64,000 bases of DNA, from assembly GCA_024500155.1 (NCBI GenBank), contig CM044857.1:4466501-4530500 (forward strand). Reading direction: 5' to 3'. Both the position numbers and the translations under genes were made by a program. The notes below the pieces were generated by a model. It did no database searches and had not been told where the DNA came from. It saw only the letters and a list, made by a program, of their open reading frames with translations. This DNA is from Chenopodium formosanum (lineage: Eukaryota > Streptophyta > Magnoliopsida > Caryophyllales > Amaranthaceae). Positions within the stretch are counted from its first letter, which is position 1. The number at the start of each line of letters is the position of its first letter. Positions 34,370 to 45,857 of this stretch are shown here, one piece after another.

Positions 34370-35600
34370 TTCCTGGGAGGTTCATCAGATGGATGTGCAC
34401 AATGTTTCCTGACATGGATATTTGGATGAAGAAATTTATTATATGAAAACACCAAAAGGGTTTGAGAAGAAAATTCCTACAAAGTTTGCCAGATGAAAAA
34501 GTCGTTATATGGTTTGAAATGGGGCCTAGATGTTAGTTTGAAAAATTGTTGATGACATTGAAATATTTGTTCACCCTTTCTAAGGGGGGATTGCAGTTAA
34601 GTGTGCTTATTTATATGGATGATATGCATGATAATTGCAGGAAATAGCAAGTTTGCGTTGGAGAGTTTTAAAGCATACTTGAATTAATGTTTTGAAATAA
34701 AGGATTTAGGTATCCTAAAATATCTTTTGGGATTAGAGATGGCACGGAGAACGCACGATTTTTGCATTTGTCATGACTTTGACATTATTTCAGAGACAGA
34801 ATTGTTAGGTGCAAAACCTGCACACTTCTAATGGAGTATAATCACAAACTGGCCTTGGAAGGGGAAGGTTTTTTTTTATAGAGAGCGTCGTTATTGTTTG
34901 ATTTATTTGGCTATCACTAGTCCAGATACATATTCGGTGCACTTTTTGTCTCAGTTTTTGCAACCATCGAAAGAGGATGGAGCATTGAAAGTTGAAGCAT
35001 CTTTGAGACTGGCCGATGTAGTATTTGAAGAAATGAAATGTACGAGTCAAGGTATGCTTCTATGCTCATATAGTGCCTTAGCTTGAAGCTAGATGGATGG
35101 TATGACTCAGATTGGGCTAATAGTCCATTGATTGATTCGTCAATTTTTGACTAGATGGTTTATGTTGCTTGGTCTCTCAGCAGTATCTTTGAATACTAAG
35201 AAGCAACACATATTTTCTAGGTTTGCAGAAGTAGAGAACAGGTCAATGACAGCTTTAACATATGAATTTACATGATTCTAAAAACTATTGCGTGATTTGG
35301 GAGTGGAACATAAGAAAGAAATGAGGTTTCTTTTGTGATAGTCGATCAGCGCTACACATAGCAAATACTGCATTATATCATAAAGGATATTGTCATTTTA
35401 CGAGATGCAATTAAGGAGAGTGTTATTTTTCCGTCATATGTATCAACAAAAGTACAATTGGCAGATTTCTTTCACAAAGGCCTTGGGAAAGACATAATTT
35501 GAGTTTTTTTTCTATTTTTTTCTTGATATGATGGGCGTTCAAAATCTTCATGCTCCATCACGCAGGGGGGGGGGGGTAGATGTTAAGATAGAATTAGGAA
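34370..35600 (+). pseudogene. Ty1/copia RT-RNase H relic
   Basis: Broken frames recall copia RT: a Q-M-D-V catalytic motif near 34390, L-Y-G-L-K near 34510, a Y-M-D-D motif near 34612, G-L-E near 34730, and RNase H-like fragments to about 35500. A G-rich tract (35565-35577) followed by TGTTAAGATAG at 35580 looks like a polypurine tract and LTR start. It belongs to a copia lineage other than the one at 1159. Confidence 0.65.
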
Positions 35601-35786
35601 TTATCATCTTATATATAGTGTAAACATCTTTTATTTTATCTTGTTTTAAGTTTCCTATACCTAATGGGTTAAGATTAAGGAAAGTGTGTACTGTAGATAT
35701 TGTGGTTGATCATTAATGAGAAGATTGGGAATTTGAGTTGTATTTAACTAAGAAGGATATGCTTGCCCACAATGCTACTAGTACTA

Positions 35787-35878
35787 CTACCTCTGTTTCA
35801 TATTTTTTTTGCAAATTTAGAATATTTTATATCTCACAAATAATACCCTAAAATTGCAAAAAATATAAACAGAGATAG
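35787..35878. mobile_element. miniature Stowaway-like MITE (92 bp)
   Basis: CTACCTCTGTTTCATATTTT at the left has its inverse AAATATAAACAGAGATAG at the right, with TA flanks at 35785 and 35879. Almost all of it is inverted repeat. Confidence 0.7.
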
Positions 35879-36049
35879 TAATTTTTTTTAGTTTGGAAGA
35901 AAAACAACTACTAGATTTCAACCACAACTTCACAAATTTTATTTTATCTAATATTTGAGGGCCAGATCCTTGAAAATAGGGGAGAAAGCCAGAAAGGTAC
36001 TATATTCTGACTACAATGCTACTAATTTGTGCAATTAAATTTGTATTAC

Positions 36050-38305
36050 AATTCTACGATGTGGTCTTCGGTAGAGAGATCTTCTTTCTCCATATCTCTT
36101 TATGTTATGCATGGAGGTTTTATCTTCAATGCTTCGGCGCGCTAAATCGTTGGGTTTGTTTAAGGGAGTTAAGATTTCTAGGGGTGACCCATCTATTTCT
36201 TATCTTCTTTTTGCGGATGATTCACTTCTGTTTTTTCAGGTCACTCCTTCCTCGTGTGATCATGTTATGGGTCTACTGCAGGAGTTTTGTTCTGCGTCGG
36301 CTCAAGTTTTGAACTTAAAAATCCTTTGTTAAGTTTAGTCCTAATACCTTGACTGACTACCGTGAATATTTAGCTCGTGCTATGCGCCTTCGTGATCAGC
36401 CATCCTTGGGTACTTAAATGGGGTTGCTTATCAATTTGGGTCGTCGGAAAAGTTTCCATTTTGGCTTTATGATCGATAATTTGGTGGATCGTTTGATGGT
36501 GTTTGCTTCCCTACGGCTTTCCCTGGCGGCTAAACTAGTCATCACCAATTCTATCCTTGTGGCTGCTTTTAACCATAATCTATCGGTTTTAAGGTTCCTG
36601 GGCCTATTTGCTCCCGGATGAATCGATTGTTTGCTGGTTTTTGGTGGCGTTCTTCTCAATCTTTTAGGGGTCTTGCTCTTCGGTCTTCTGCGTTACTTCA
36701 TGATCCTAAGGGTATGGGAGGTCTCGAGATTTGTAGTCTTTCTTGTTTTAATTCGTCTTTGTTGGCAAAATAGAGTTGGTGGTTGTTTTAGAATCCCCAA
36801 TTACCGGCTTCACGATTGCTTCACTCTAAGTACCCGAATCTTAGGTTTTTAAATCAGGATTGGTTATCTTGTCCTTCGTGGGGTGCTAGGGGTCTTGCTT
36901 TGGGTATGGCATCTCTTGCTCCTGGTATTGCTTAGAAGGTTAGATCTGGACGTAAGTTCGAATCGCGCAGGATGCATGTATGGGTTTTGGGGGAGCATGT
37001 GCAGTTTAAGTCGCTTCCCTCTGAGTCGGAGTTCTTGACTCATGTTTCCTCTCTTATTGATCTACATTCTCAAGCATGGGATGTCTCTCGAGTTCATCGG
37101 CTATTTGATGCATGTTCAACTATGAAGATTTTATCCCTTGATCGTCCTTTTCAAGTGATGGATGATTTTGTGTATTGGAAATTTAATAGGGATAGAAAGG
37201 TCTCCACAAAATCCGTATATGCTACCCTGTTGCAGGCTGCCTTCTAGTCTTATGGGGGTGGGTACACTCCTATCCTCCTGGTGGGGTTGGTTCTAGTATC
37301 TTCCTCTTCTTCCTTGCTGACATATTTTTGGCTGGAAGCTTTTGCAATAGGCTTCGCCTCTTGCCTCCATCATAGCGTCCCGTGGTATGCCTATTGATCT
37401 AGTGTGTTGTTTTGTGGCATGGAAAATGAGATTTTGGATCATCTTATCCGAGAGTGTTGTTTTATCCGTCCTATTTGGGACTTGGAGGGTTTTGGGAGTC
37501 CGATCTCTGTTTTGTGCTCTTTATCATTTGAGGTTTGGTTCATACGCTCTATCTCTGTCTTCTCTTCCACTAAGGATTGGGAAGGTTTGGCTGGTTTTTT
37601 TGTTATCTTGTGGGCTATATGGCTTTCGCGTAATGCTTTGCATTTTCGTCAAACTTCGTGCTTTGTTCCTTCTATCATGGCGCTTATAGTTGATAGGAAA
37701 GCCTGATGTGTGTCTTCTGTGAAATGGAGGAGGAATATATGGTTCTTTCTTGTTTGCGTCAACTAATTGTCTCTTTGTTTGATCCAGTTGTATTGAACGT
37801 TTCGCTTGATGTATCTCTTTTGGTTTGTTTGGTTGTTGATGGGTCTTGGGAGAGGTCGGATAATAGGTTGGGAGCGGATTGGATCCTTCCGTGCTTTGAT
37901 TCTGTTAGGGTTTTGGGTGGGGGTTCTAGTGCTTTTTTGGCCTCTTCGGCTTTACAGGATGAAATTCAGGCTTGTTGTTGGGCCTTAGCTATGGTTGTGC
38001 GTCGAGGTTTTCTCATTGTCCGTCTTTATACAGACTGTTCAGATATTCTTATGCTATTACGTGGTCATGGAAGGGATATCATGTCTTCCTATTGGCTCCT
38101 TGGGTCGTTACATTCCTTCGTGGCCTTGTGCTCAACTCTCCATTATCTAGAAGGTCCCTCGTCTTTGGGTGTCTCCTTCCCATTGGCTAGCTACTCGTAC
38201 TCGGCGTCGTCAATTTCTTCATTTTACTTTTTGATTCTTGTTTCTTGGTGTTGTCAACTTTGTTTAACTAAATATCCTCTTGTCAAAAAAAAAAAAAAAA
38301 AAAAA
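36050..38305 (+). mobile_element. second 5'-truncated L1-type LINE, degenerate
   Basis: The sequence opens inside the RT palm, with a decayed R-Q-G-D motif carrying TAG at 36072, then an S-P-Y-L-F motif and an intact F-A-D-D-S-L-L-F motif near 36214. Downstream come the N-L-G-R-R-K connection region (36420-36600), zf-RVT-like fragments (37160-37450), an RNase H domain (37780-38130) and a poly(A) of 21 bases (38285-38305). Multiple stops. I did not find a flanking duplication. Confidence 0.75.
37706..38280 (+). pseudogene. LINE RNase H domain
   Basis: This open stretch of 190 codons carries a V-D-G-S-W motif (37838), an E-I-Q-A-C-C-W-A motif (37960) and T-D-C-S-D (38030), matching the three acidic motifs of plant LINE RNase H. 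The frame continues into the poly(A) and beyond, so the natural stop is lost. Confidence 0.65.
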
Positions 38306-38309
38306 TCCC

Positions 38310-38689
38310 TCTTTTTCCATCATTCCTCTTACGATCTAACCACGAGGTTCTTGCCACCACCACTATCATCTCAGTCTTCGTCTTTGTGTCCCTCTTTTTC
38401 TTCCCGTTTTCCTACATAAAAAACAACCCAAACGCTGCTTCGAGGCGATAACAGAAAGACACCCTAGTTGCAATGAGTGTAAAGTAGGGTCATATCAACT
38501 CCTTAGGAAAAGCTTATACTCCGTGGTGGCATTTTTAACCTCTATAGGTGGTGATGGCAGTGGTGTGCACATGATCTTGTGGAAGAAGAAGGGTGCAGTT
38601 GGCTATGATGGAGGATTGGAGAAGGGAAGAAAAAAGAGATTAAAATACAAAGCTACCCCTACCTAATTAAATATATGAAATGATCCATA
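38310..38689. other. intergenic, no gene seen
   Basis: A pyrimidine-rich then mixed sequence after the LINE tail; no ORF with a domain. Confidence 0.45.
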
Positions 38690-39930
38690 CAGCCCCTGAT
38701 ATATAAAATTTGTATATCAGGTTGATTGACTTGCATTTTCTCATTTTTCAATCGTGTCACTGCAAATAACAATATGTTTATGGTGATGTCAACCAATTTA
38801 CGTTGCATTTCAGCATTTGGAACATTGGTACCGTTACCGCTAGTCAAATAGTCACAACTGGTTTACAAGGTCCTCTAGGTTTAGGCTTTTTACTAGGTTC
38901 ATATAATTAACAATTGAATAAACTTCCATATAATTTGATGCGACTATTATAATCTTGTAATATTTATATATGTAAGGTCATCTATTCCATATGCTAAGTA
39001 GTAGCTTTTGTATTTTCTCTTGCATAATTGCATTGAATGAATTTGCCCACCATGCCACAACCAAATTTCACGCCTGTACATGTTGGAGATTTGTTGACTT
39101 TGTATAAGAGAATCAAAACAAGTAACCAAATTTGATGATGTAACATTTTTTATTTTTAATGATTCGTATGACATTAAATATTACTTGAATCGATTTAAAA
39201 TAAGAGGTCTCATTATTACATACTCCTTCGTTTTAATATAAGTTTAGATTATACTACACATGCAACAACTAACTATTAACATTGTTAAAATGTACATCAG
39301 TTTTATACTTTAATTATAATCTTGTAATATTTATATATGTAAGGTCATCTATTCCATATGCTAAGTAGTAGCTTTTGTATTTTCTCTTGCATAATTGCAT
39401 TGAATGAATTTGCCCACCATGCCACAACCAAATTTCACGCCTGTACATGTTGGAGATTTGTTGACTTTGTATAAGAGAATCAAAACAAGTAACCAAATTT
39501 GATGATGTAACATTTTTTATTTTTAATGATTCGTATGACATTAAATATTACTTGAATCGATTTAAAATAAGAGGTCTCATTATTACATACTCCTTCGTTT
39601 TAATATAAGTTTAGATTATACTACACATGCAACAACTAACTATTAACATTGTTAAAATGTACATCAGTTTTATACTTTAATTAAATTGCTACATTTAGTA
39701 CTTTATAGTGCATTGTTACATTTTCGTTTCTCAAACAACTTAAACAATACCCTAATTTAGCTACCCTCTTTTATCTATAAGAGATTCGTTATGCATATAT
39801 ATTCCCTTGTAAAATACATGTACAATTTAACTTGGTACATCATCAATTCATAAAAATGTAACTTCAGAAATTAAGTGTGACTTATAAAATCTTGAGAAAG
39901 AAAGTAAAAAAAAAAAAAAAAAGTTTGCAA
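38690..39930 (+). repeat. segmental duplicate, copy B
   Basis: The counterpart of 33470-34350, enlarged by the internal 367-bp tandem duplication. Colinearity extends into the A-rich tail near 39905. Confidence 0.75.
38946..39679 (+). repeat. 367-bp perfect tandem duplication
   Basis: 38946-39312 and 39313-39679 look identical throughout, with period 367. Each unit contains one dispersed block (39050-39155, 39417-39522). The 75-codon ORFs seen on the minus strand in both units are not genes. Confidence 0.92.
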
Positions 39931-40079
39931 GTTTGAACATTTGAGAAAGCTTATGGTAAATTTTCTGTGTTATTATTTATAAATTGGGTGGAGCTCATGG
40001 CCTAAAGGTTGATTGATGCACAACTATGAAAATGTCAATTAGTAATGTAGCGGTTGTTTCCAACTATTTTGAAACTTTG

Positions 40080-40195
40080 CGAACAAAGCCACAACCAAAC
40101 TTCACGTCTATTGATGATGAGATATGATAAATTATTGACTTCGTATGAGAGAATCGATGCAAGTATCCAAATCTGATGGTCCAACATTTAAAATA
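40080..40195 (+). repeat. dispersed block, copy 6
   Basis: CCACAACCAAACTTCACGTC followed by TGACTTCGTATGAGAGAATC and GATGGTCCAACATT. It lies 1.6 kb upstream of the second hairpin promoter. Confidence 0.6.
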
Positions 40196-40435
40196 TACTT
40201 GTACCGTTAAACTAAAAAAAAATAAAAAATAAAAAAATAAAATTATATTCCTAGTAGACACTATTCAAATTAAAGTTAATGCTTGTTCAAATAACACTAA
40301 TACTTGTTCACCTTCAATTATGCTCAACAAAATTATCATGTTAACTATTGTTAATAATTGGATGTAGAAACAATAATATTTTGGGACATTTTTTTACTTC
40401 AATTTATAACCTTAGCTTGTACTCCGTACTAAACA

Positions 40436-41468
40436 GAGTTAAGTATAATACAGGGGACTCAATTCTTGCAAAATGTGGGGAAAGGGGACTCTATTTATTT
40501 TATAGAGGAAAAGGGGACTAGGGTTAAATTTCTGGTGTTAGGGGGTATTTTCAGGTGACTTAACTCACCTTTAACCCAAGAAGAATTAAGTCCCCTCGTT
40601 ATTGCCTTGATTAAACCAGACAAATTCAATCCCTTCATTAATAATTTCTGCGGATTGTTTTGAAAATATGGCTGTTTGAAATTAAGAAAGTACAACAACA
40701 ATACAAAAGCTTTGTTCTTGAAATTTTTTTAATGTTTGTTATCCAAAAAAAATATCCTTTTAACAATTTTTTAATGTTCTTCATCTCTCTGGTTTGTAGC
40801 TTATTTGTCTTGCATTTGTAGTAGAAGCACACATCGTAATTTTAGTGAAGGCTTGTAGGGCCCTAAATTTTTTTTTTATTTTTTTTTAAAAAAAAAATTA
40901 TCGATAAGCCTAGTGTATATTGCAATAGAAGGTCATTAAGGAGAGTTTCTAAGAAAGTCAAGCATCCTTTTATGAGATTTCTAATATGCCCAAACTATAA
41001 ACAAGTTGATGGGTGTAATTATATTAGGTGGTAGGTTGGTTGACAGCCCACGTGAGTCAGAGTTAGTTTATGAGATGGTCATGATTTTAATTGAAGAGAA
41101 ATGTGGAGTTAGAAGGTCGAGGATGTAATGAAGATGATGAAGAAAATAAACATTCAAAGTATTGTAATTTTATGCTTTATTTTTGTTCCAAAAAGAGTAA
41201 GGAACTCTTTTTTTTATTGGTCTTAAATTAAAATATTTACCAAAAAAAAAACATACTCCTTTTTTTTAGTTGACCAAATTGACTCAATTGTTTAACCAAG
41301 GGGACTCAATTCTTTAATCAAGGGGACTCAATTCTTTCCCTTATTTAATTAGAACCCACCGAAAACCCAAACCCATTCTAGCCCAGTCCCTTTTCTCTCT
41401 ATAAAATAAATAGAGTCCCCTTTCCCCACATTTTGCAAGAATTGAGTCCCTTGTTTTATACTTAACTC
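40436..41468. mobile_element. MULE-like element, non-autonomous
   Basis: Inverted ends of about 75 bp (GAGTTAAGTATAATACAGGG at the left) are flanked by a perfect 10-bp duplication GTACTAAACA at 40426-40435 and 41469-41478. GGGGACTCAATTCTT is repeated inside near the right end. No transposase; short ORFs are not convincing. Confidence 0.85.
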
Positions 41469-41589
41469 GTACTAAACATGTAACAACCCTATACGAAGGA
41501 CTAACATTTGAACTGTAATGACCCTAACCGGACAATCCGATATGTCGTACAAGAGAACAATAAAATATAAGATCAAGTCAAACCATTGT

Positions 41590-41663
41590 GGTTTTCACGA
41601 TCTTGCAATTAATGATGACATAATCGATCTTTGAGCATTATTTGTTCGCAGTATATATAAAGG
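41590..41663 (+). promoter_or_regulatory. promoter of hairpin locus 2
   Basis: TATATATAAAGG at 41652-41663 is preceded at 41592 by TTTTCACGATCTT and by GCATTATTTGTT at 41636. Both motifs recur in the same order before hairpin 3, and the first also before hairpin 1. Confidence 0.6.
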
Positions 41664-41855
41664 AATCGAAAATTGGTAGAAGCATATCTTTCCATCTCCA
41701 ATTCAAATTCTTAAAATAGTCCCAAAACATGCACTCAATAAAGACCTTTACATGAAACCACCAAATAAAATGGCTGCAAATTAAGTTGCTCTCCTCAGCA
41801 CAAAGTCTTGAACAACCACCTGGCCAGGCCAGCAGCATTACAATATTATTGCAAC

Positions 41856-41970
41856 AGAATGCCTCATCCAGTGGTCAAGCCAATGTTTGCACTAGTGAAT
41901 CGAAGCCGACCGCAGACCTTCCTTCAATTCACTAGTGCAGACCTTGGCTTCGACCATCAGATGGCTTTCT
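41856..41970 (+). ncRNA. microRNA-like hairpin precursor, locus 2
   Basis: The 24-nt 5' arm at 41877-41900 pairs with 41927-41950, with one mismatch and one G-U pair. The stem continues below through GTGGTC/GACCAT, CAT/ATG and GCC/GGC to AGAA/TTCT, giving about 40 paired bases. The 20-nt core of the 5' arm is identical to loci 1 and 3. The 3' arm (TCACTAGTGCAGACCTTGGC) is nearly the same as in locus 3. A possible splice donor (CAG|GTTCGT) lies at about 42090. Confidence 0.7.
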
Positions 41971-42374
41971 TAATACTGATCTTCAGATGACTGTTACTCC
42001 GATCTTCATTTTTTTTTCGCGCTCAGTCTCTGAACAACGGATGTACTACTAAAATGTATGAGACTTGCAGAGTTGCAGTTCATCTTCAGGTTCGTGTTAT
42101 ATCTTCATACTTTTGAAATTCATCATATGTTACATATTAGTTGCAAGACTTGGAACTTTGGGGTATATTTTTAAGACATAAAATTTCAAAGTTGCAATTA
42201 ATATTAACGGAGGTAGTATTTATATACATTTATATACATTATTTGTTGGTTTAGTGATGTAAATCCTAAGTTCCTAACCCCTTGTTTAGTCAAGTTGTTA
42301 GAAATACACATAATCTTGAAATAAAGATCCAATCTTTAAGAAACGAAAGTCTGAGAAGGTAGCAAGCCAAGTAG

Positions 42375-42548
42375 GGCCCTGTTCTTTTGATTTTCCGGGT
42401 AGATCAGAGTAAATTTCAACAGAGCAGAGCAGATTTCAGCAGAGCAGAGCAAACGGAGCATAGCGTAGTAGATTTTAGCAGAGTAGAGTAGAATAAAGCA
42501 CGGCATAGCATAACAGAGCAGAGCAGAGCAGCTCAAAAAAACAAGGCC
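42375..42548. mobile_element. Tourist-like MITE
   Basis: GGCCCTGTTCTTTTGA at the left and TCAAAAAAACAAGGCC at the right, flanked by TAG on both sides. It is rich in CAGAGCAGAGCAG-like repeats, as in the copy at 32090. Confidence 0.75.
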
Positions 42549-43261
42549 TAGATGGGTTATGTCTTTTATTGTTTTTTTAAGTGTTATACCTAATAAATAT
42601 GACCTTAATTTTTTTCAGTGTTACTCTTTTTTTTTTTTTTAGCAAAAAAACTTCATTTTAGTACTAGGATCTCCACCCAAACCCACTACTATCTGTTTTA
42701 AAAAATATTTCATTCTTTTTATATTCATTAATTTTCAATAAACTTTTAATCAAATTATGGATTGTTAAGGGTTAATCAAATTTCAACTGTGACAGCTAAA
42801 TAGTGTTTGAGACCCCGTAAAAATAATGAGTATTAAGATGGGTAATAAGAATTGAGAATTTAGATCTCTTAAGTCAATGGCTAATGACAATAAATTGTAC
42901 AAGAATTTGGGGCTTACCATCGATAAACTTAATGGCAACCACGAAGTTTAAATATTGTGGTTAGGTTTGAAACAAGAGAATTTTATAGGGTTTTGGAAAA
43001 AATTTTAATTTAAATAAAGAGGTAAATAAAACACTAATAAATTGTTAGTTCCTCATCCTTGAACAATTGGTGAGTGCCTATTTGTGAGAGTGCTCGTAAA
43101 TTCCCCAATGAGATCATAATAGCACTTTCCCTAGTTAAATTGTGCAATTACTTAGCTATGACTCACTAGCTATTATAAATTTAACCTGTAAAATTTTTAA
43201 CAACTCAGAAGCATGAAGTGGGTAATATACTACAATGCAAGATAATAATTATAATTTTATT
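42549..43261. other. intergenic, no gene seen
   Basis: AT-rich sequence between the MITE and the protease gene region; nothing recognisable. Confidence 0.45.
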
Positions 43262-43390
43262 TTATTATGGTAATATAAGATACGGGGAATGCCTCTCTTA
43301 TCACGAGAGGGGTGGGGCGAGGATCAAACCTTGGTCAAATCGGGAGGAGATGGAAGAACTAACCATCCTTCCACTCCTTGATCCTTAGAT
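43262..43390 (-). mobile_element. possible tRNA-derived SINE (minus strand)
   Basis: On the minus strand, a box A-like GGATGGTTAGTTC is followed by a box B-like GGTTTGATCCTCGCC at the usual spacing. It lies about 65 bp beyond the stop of the protease gene, so it may be in that gene's 3' UTR. Confidence 0.4.
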
Positions 43391-43454
43391 ACTTATTATA
43401 ATTTACATCAACATATTTATACAAGAAACTCAACAATAAAAAGTATATATCAAG

Positions 43455-44834
43455 CTAAGAAAGGTTCTCTTGGCATCTATCAGGGGTGAAATACAGTTGA
43501 CCATTTTTCACATCATATAAGACTCTAAAGTTAGCATGTTGATACGCTCCAAAGATGCAAGGTCCTGGATCAGGAGTTTCCCCAATCACCATACAAAAAC
43601 CATCAACCGTACCAAATCTAACAAACATGTTATCTTTATCCATTATCCAATCAACCTCCCCTCCTTGATCTCCCTTCGAAAAATGAAAAACCACGGTTGG
43701 ATAGCTTTGGCTTTCTTTAGGCGTCAACAAGTAGCAAAGATCATACTCTTGTTCTTTAACGGGTTGCCAACCATATTGACCAAAGTAACTTACCAATGCC
43801 AACCTTAAGGGTTGGTACACGGATTTAGCTAAAGCTGTGCTTGGTGCACCCGAGTCAATGAAGAAGCCTGTAGTGACAGTCCTCGTATCACCAATTGCAC
43901 AAACAGATTTATCAATAGGAAGTCTTTTACCATCGACACTTATACCAGTAAAGTAAAGATGGTACTTGATTTTGGTATTCATAGCAATTTGTTGGACATT
44001 TGGTCCTACTATTCGAGCATCATCGCCAAAATACATTGTAGATCTCCCCAGATTAGGCTCAGCCCAAGATGTAAGACAATAAGAAAAACGACCTTTAACT
44101 TGTGCATCTAGTTGGTTAATTAAAGACTTTGGACTAATTGGTCCGAGTCCACAAATCCCTGAAATTGTGTTTTCAGGTCCTGTGTTATCCCCGAACCTGA
44201 TGTTCTTATTTTCAACACCGCATCCAAACGCTATATCTTCAAAAAATGTGGGTTTTTGTGTTTGAGAATCAATGAATAAAAATGTATCCGTCCCCATCGG
44301 ACCCATGGTTGTCGGTCCGGTTCGACTCCCATACATGCTTCTATAGCCACATAACCCATTATATTCAAATTTTGGTAGAGCACAGCGTGGATCATCTAAG
44401 CTCATTAATTTAAATGAAGCAGATAATTGGACATTAGGGTTTCCACCCTTTACTTCAAAACATGGGTCACAACCATAAGTTTGGACCCATATTTTATCAT
44501 CTGCAGTGTCTAAGATAACATAAGGGGCAAAAAGATGCGAGCTTGTACCAAAGAAGAGTTGAGTTACGAAATAATTGTTTAGCCTCCATGATACATCGGC
44601 TTCTAATGAATTTGTACTTGAGTTTGAGTCCCTTAGTAGAGGGTACAATGAAGCCCTTGAGATGGTTATATTCATCAAGAATTCGTGGCGTTGTCGAGTA
44701 GTGAAACTTTGAGGTACAATTTGTAAGTGGCTTGAGTCTATGGGGATCATAGGCAATGAAAATGCATTGGCTTCATGGAATATGATGGAAGTAGTAATAA
44801 TGTGTAAGAAAAATATGAGTATAGTTGGTGTCAT
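43455..44834 (-). CDS. A1-family aspartic protease-like protein (nepenthesin/CDR1-type)
   Basis: The intronless ORF encodes 459 residues, a usual length for atypical plant pepsin-like proteases. Residues 1-23 form a hydrophobic signal peptide ending near A-N-A, so secretion to the apoplast or vacuole is likely. The first lobe carries the active-site loop at residues 109-111 as D-T-A rather than D-T-G; the second lobe carries a normal D-S-G at 317-319. The W-V-Q and C-x2-C context after the first motif and the C-terminal F-G-A-Y-Q..YD..Y-F-T-P-x-x-C signature fit the family. The Gly-to-Ala change may weaken or change activity, so substrate and activity are uncertain. No frame damage is seen. 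The start is the first ATG, just ahead of the signal peptide. Confidence 0.85.
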   Translation of the reverse strand: MTPTILIFFLHIITTSIIFHEANAFSLPMIPIDSSHLQIVPQSFTTRQRHEFLMNITISRASLYPLLRDSNSSTNSLEADVSWRLNNYFVTQLFFGTSSHLFAPYVILDTADDKIWVQTYGCDPCFEVKGGNPNVQLSASFKLMSLDDPRCALPKFEYNGLCGYRSMYGSRTGPTTMGPMGTDTFLFIDSQTQKPTFFEDIAFGCGVENKNIRFGDNTGPENTISGICGLGPISPKSLINQLDAQVKGRFSYCLTSWAEPNLGRSTMYFGDDARIVGPNVQQIAMNTKIKYHLYFTGISVDGKRLPIDKSVCAIGDTRTVTTGFFIDSGAPSTALAKSVYQPLRLALVSYFGQYGWQPVKEQEYDLCYLLTPKESQSYPTVVFHFSKGDQGGEVDWIMDKDNMFVRFGTVDGFCMVIGETPDPGPCIFGAYQHANFRVLYDVKNGQLYFTPDRCQENLS

Positions 44835-44910
44835 TTTTTGTTCTTGAGGTAAGTTTATTCACATAATAAGCTATTCATCATATATAAATTCAATTATATA
44901 TAACAAGAAT
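44835..44910 (-). promoter_or_regulatory. promoter region of protease gene
   Basis: TATA-like sequences read on the minus strand (TTTATATATG at about 44880-44889, TTATATATAA at about 44894-44903) lie 45-70 bp upstream of the ATG. A core promoter here would give a very short 5' UTR. Confidence 0.45.
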
Positions 44911-45400
44911 TATTTGCAACCATTTTGGGACTATGTGCACATATGGAAGATAATAAGCTAATCCAACTATAGTTGGATAGAACAAAATTAATCAAGGTTA
45001 ATGGTAGATGATATGTAATATGTTAAATAAGGAACAATTATTAACAATTTAATTCCAAATAATACAAAAGAGATTATATTACACTTCAAAAGGGTAGAGT
45101 TCGTTAACATAAGTTGTTTGACCAACATAAAAGAAATCATATTCTTTACGTTTAATTGTGCATAATTTCAACTACTTATTAAATATCAATAAGTATAACT
45201 ATATGTAACAACAATTATTCGCAAATCATGATATGCACAAGGAAAATGATAAAATCAGCCTACAATTAGGAATAAAATAGTCAAGGTTAATAAATAGAAG
45301 ATTCCCAAATAAGCCAAGGAAGGAAAAAATAATAATTAATGATTTAATTCCAAACCAATACAAAATGAAAGATAAAGATTATTTTCAAAATGGATAGAGT

Positions 45401-45438
<38 letters not shown>

Positions 45439-45653
45439 CTTTGTAATTTTGTATATCATTTTACCTTTTTAAGTGTAATTTCTGTTGTAATGGAATTAAA
45501 TCAATAATATATTTTTCCTAAACTGAGAGATTTGTGGATCCTCTTTATTAACATTTCGTATTTTATTTTTACTTATCGTAGATCAAACAATAATAGGAAT
45601 ATCCACAAATATTTTAGGTAATTTATTTCAATACAAAAGAAATTATATGTGTA
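44911..45653. other. intergenic upstream of protease gene
   Basis: AT-rich. It includes a T-run of about 35 bases (45401-45435). There are no ORFs. Two similar segments (44880-45010, 45190-45310) sharing ATATATAACAAGAATTATT-like and TTAATCAAGGTTAAT-like words suggest a local duplication of the upstream region. Confidence 0.45.
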
Positions 45654-45857
45654 GAAACGCTAAACGTCGCCCTCAAATCTTCAAGTAACGCCCGCATTTA
45701 TAACTAAAACTACGTTCCTACCCTTTATATCAAATTTAGCTCAAATATTTTGACTATCCTCTCTCGTGGTTACTAGCCACCAACGACCACCAGCCAACCA
45801 CCATAACTTTCAAATCAACCAAATAATTCCAAATTTACAAAGAGAACGTATTGAGTG

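Noticed and set aside
38947..39541. Two identical 75-codon minus-strand ORFs
   Set aside because: Consequence of the 367-bp tandem duplication; the homologous segment at 33470 does not keep the frame.
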